A stretch of 7,736 bases of DNA, taken from Elusimicrobiota bacterium (GTDB lineage Bacteria > Elusimicrobiota > Elusimicrobia > O2-12-FULL-59-9). The stretch is taken from contig JACQRQ010000152.1 in the NCBI GenBank assembly GCA_016206405.1, forward strand, positions 1 to 7,736, read 5' to 3'. The notes under the pieces were generated by a model. The model saw only the letters and a program-made list of their open reading frames with translations. It ran no database searches and was not told the origin of the DNA. Made by a program: the position numbers and the translations under genes. This document shows, one piece after another, positions 6,821-7,736 of this stretch (its first letter is position 1; each line of letters opens with the position of its first letter).

Positions 6821-6838
6821 CTATATTAAGGAATATAG
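6821..6838. repeat. Palindrome CTATATT-AAGG-AATATAG
   Basis: Seven-base perfect arms around a four-base centre, about 50 bases upstream of the exported-protein ATG. It includes TATATT, five of six to a -10 element, so it may be an operator lying on the promoter, or simply an AT-rich promoter core. As RNA it would be a weak hairpin with no U-tract, so it is not a terminator. Confidence 0.45.
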
Positions 6839-6875
6839 ACCGCCAACGCGCCGCGCCGCCGGCGCTGCCGATAAA

Positions 6876-6880
6876 AGGAG
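6876..6880 (+). promoter_or_regulatory. Shine-Dalgarno site deciding the start at 6888
   Basis: AGGAG sits seven bases before ATG at 6888, in an AT-rich context. The alternative ATG at 6792 has no such site and lies inside a palindrome, so the shorter protein is preferred. Confidence 0.7.
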
Positions 6881-6887
6881 AAAGTTA

Positions 6888-7487
6888 ATGAGATATCTCA
6901 TAAAACTGTTTGTTTTGTCGTCATTTTTATGTCTACAAACGATTTCGCTTTGGGCCATTAAAACGTATGGCGACAGCGATCCCCGCACCCATTGGAGCGC
7001 GAACATTGATTCCATCTTGGAAGACGCACGCAAGGAAGAGAGCACCCGTTTAAAGGTTCAGTTTCTGGAAGTCACCGGAAAGGCGGCGGTCGCCGTCACC
7101 AACGCTTATGATGCGGTCACCCAATTGAAGAGCGGCTGCAAAGAATTGCCTTGCGAAAGCGAGATTAGAGGCGTCATCCGCTCGGTCAACGCTCTCGCCG
7201 CCGCCATTCAAGAAACCGATGCCGTCAGCCGCCGGATGCTCTGGGAAGGCTATATCGCCGGCTTCAGCGAAGAAGACCAGCAGATGGCGCGCTTGACCTA
7301 CCTCAATCTCTTTCGATCCATGCCTTCACGGATGAAATTGTCGCCGCAGGCCATGCAGGCTCTGCCGGCTGAGCTGCAGCGCCAGATCGAGGCTGCCGGC
7401 GAGAAATTGCAGATTTCGGTCCGCTCTTTCGTAGAAACCGTCTGCCAGTTCTACGGGGAGGAATTTATCAAGGATCTCGAACGGTAA
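6888..7487 (+). CDS. Exported alpha-helical protein of unknown function
   Basis: I do not recognise this family. The 199-residue product has a Sec signal peptide (about 1-23, hydrophobic core, SLWA before a likely cut) with no lipobox. The mature part is predicted by eye to be largely helical and highly charged, with two close cysteines (Cys84 and Cys89, in a CKELPC segment) that could form a disulphide outside the cytoplasm, plus Cys186 near the end. It ends with acidic/basic residues and no membrane anchor. The frame is open from 6792, but ATG at 6888 is chosen because AGGAG (6876-6880) lies seven bases before it and because it begins the signal peptide directly. Base composition, especially at the 5' end, is lower in GC than that of the metabolic genes to the left. 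It is followed after 21 bases by another signal-peptide gene, so the two may be co-transcribed and their products act together; this is inference. Confidence 0.85.
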   Translation: MRYLIKLFVLSSFLCLQTISLWAIKTYGDSDPRTHWSANIDSILEDARKEESTRLKVQFLEVTGKAAVAVTNAYDAVTQLKSGCKELPCESEIRGVIRSVNALAAAIQETDAVSRRMLWEGYIAGFSEEDQQMARLTYLNLFRSMPSRMKLSPQAMQALPAELQRQIEAAGEKLQISVRSFVETVCQFYGEEFIKDLER

Positions 7488-7508
7488 TCGCTCCGCAGTT
7501 CTTCGCGT

Positions 7509-7736
7509 ATGTCAAAATTTAAGCGGCTTTTGACTTTGATCTTGGCCGGAATTCTGGCCTTGACGCCGGCCGCCCCTCTGGGCGCCGCCGGCAGAATCGG
7601 CCGCGCCGTCAACCGCCCGCCCGCCGCCACTACCGCCGCCGGGATAAACCCTCTCCGACTTCAAATCTACCGCTTTTTCTCCCTCCCCCCCCCGCGAAGG
7701 ATTGGATTGGTTGGAGCAATTGTCCAACGCCGCGCC
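7509..7736 (+). CDS. Start of an exported protein, cut by window edge; possible frameshift
   Basis: From ATG at 7509 the frame stays open for 76 codons to the window end. It begins with a convincing signal peptide: basic MSKFKR, a Leu/Ile-rich core, then a small-residue stretch ending near residue 30 (PAAPLGAAG). After that the reading is Pro/Ala/Arg-rich and less protein-like. A neighbouring frame, open from 7648 after a TAA at 7645, reads more naturally toward the edge (REGLDWLEQLSNAA over 7693-7734). A run of nine C at 7685-7693 lies between, so an indel near the C-run or near 7640-7648 could have split one gene. No good ribosome site precedes the ATG; it follows the previous stop by 21 bases. 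Family unknown; the partial sequence does not permit more. Confidence 0.55.
   Translation, partial: MSKFKRLLTLILAGILALTPAAPLGAAGRIGRAVNRPPAATTAAGINPLRLQIYRFFSLPPPRRIGLVGAIVQRRA
7685..7693 (+). repeat. Homopolymer of nine C
   Basis: Nine consecutive C lie inside the partial exported-protein gene. Loss of one C would join the signal-peptide frame to the more protein-like downstream frame. Such tracts are known slippage points in phase-variable surface genes and are also common sites of sequencing error; the window cannot separate these. Confidence 0.6.

Larger units (their letters stand above)
6660..6887. promoter_or_regulatory. Divergent intergenic region with three inverted repeats
   Basis: No gene is seen here. 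The 228 bases separate the GDPD gene (leftward) from the exported-protein gene (rightward). They hold an inverted repeat CCTAT / ATAGG at 6749-6764 (extendable to GG/CC at 6747-6767 with one bulge), a 14-base palindrome at 6781-6794 and a second at 6821-6838. TATATT within the last could serve as a -10 for the rightward gene, but no good -35 is found at 16-18 bases. The stretch is less GC-rich than its surroundings. Confidence 0.5.

Noticed and set aside
7512..7727. A 71-codon Gly/Gln-rich minus-strand frame
   Set aside because: Composition is the reverse reading of a Pro/Ala-rich stretch and there is no ribosome site.
1..7736. CRISPR array, tRNA, rRNA, insertion sequence or phage genes
   Set aside because: Reading through the window I found no regularly spaced repeats, no tRNA-like cloverleaf segments, no transposase or integrase motifs and no terminal inverted repeats with target duplications.

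Overview
The window is GC-rich bacterial DNA (about 60 % G+C by eye) and densely coding. Most of it is a tightly spaced minus-strand gene cluster; a short divergent/convergent region follows, with two genes for exported proteins at the right end. The organism cannot be named from this. There are no rRNA or tRNA genes, and the recognisable families (SurE, glycerol kinase, CopA-type ATPase, CheY-like receiver, GDPD) are widespread. Signal peptides of ordinary Sec type suggest a bacterium, and the mixed gene neighbourhood would fit a Gram-negative environmental or candidate-phylum lineage, but this is only an impression.

Layout, in the direction of minus-strand transcription: a candidate sigma70-type promoter near 5275-5303 precedes (1) a stand-alone CheY-like receiver at 4814-5212; (2) a small polytopic membrane protein resembling the TMEM229 / PF06541 group at 4400-4804; (3) the 5'/3'-nucleotidase SurE at 3633-4400; (4) glycerol kinase at 2115-3629; and (5) a copper-type P1B ATPase with a YHS plus heavy-metal-binding N-terminus, 2098 down past the left edge, so its last membrane helices are missing. 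Gaps between these genes are 9, -1, 3 and 16 bases, so one transcript is likely. The functions do not belong to one textbook pathway.

Right of the promoter, a small cupin gene (5377-5751, plus) runs convergently into a secreted glycerophosphodiester phosphodiesterase (5721-6659, minus), with a 31-base 3' overlap. This GDPD could release glycerol 3-phosphate or, indirectly, glycerol, and glycerol kinase in the neighbouring operon would feed glycerol into the same pool. That link is inferred. A 228-base divergent intergenic region (6660-6887) holds three inverted repeats. It is followed by an unrecognised exported helical protein (6888-7487) and the beginning of another exported protein (7509 onward), which contains a run of nine C and a possible frame break just before the window ends.

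No CRISPR array, insertion sequence, integrase, RNA gene or obvious defence system is visible. The most unusual points are the composition of the five-gene operon, the TMEM229-like protein within it, the missing acidic residue in the GDPD, and the C-tract/frame ambiguity at the right edge.
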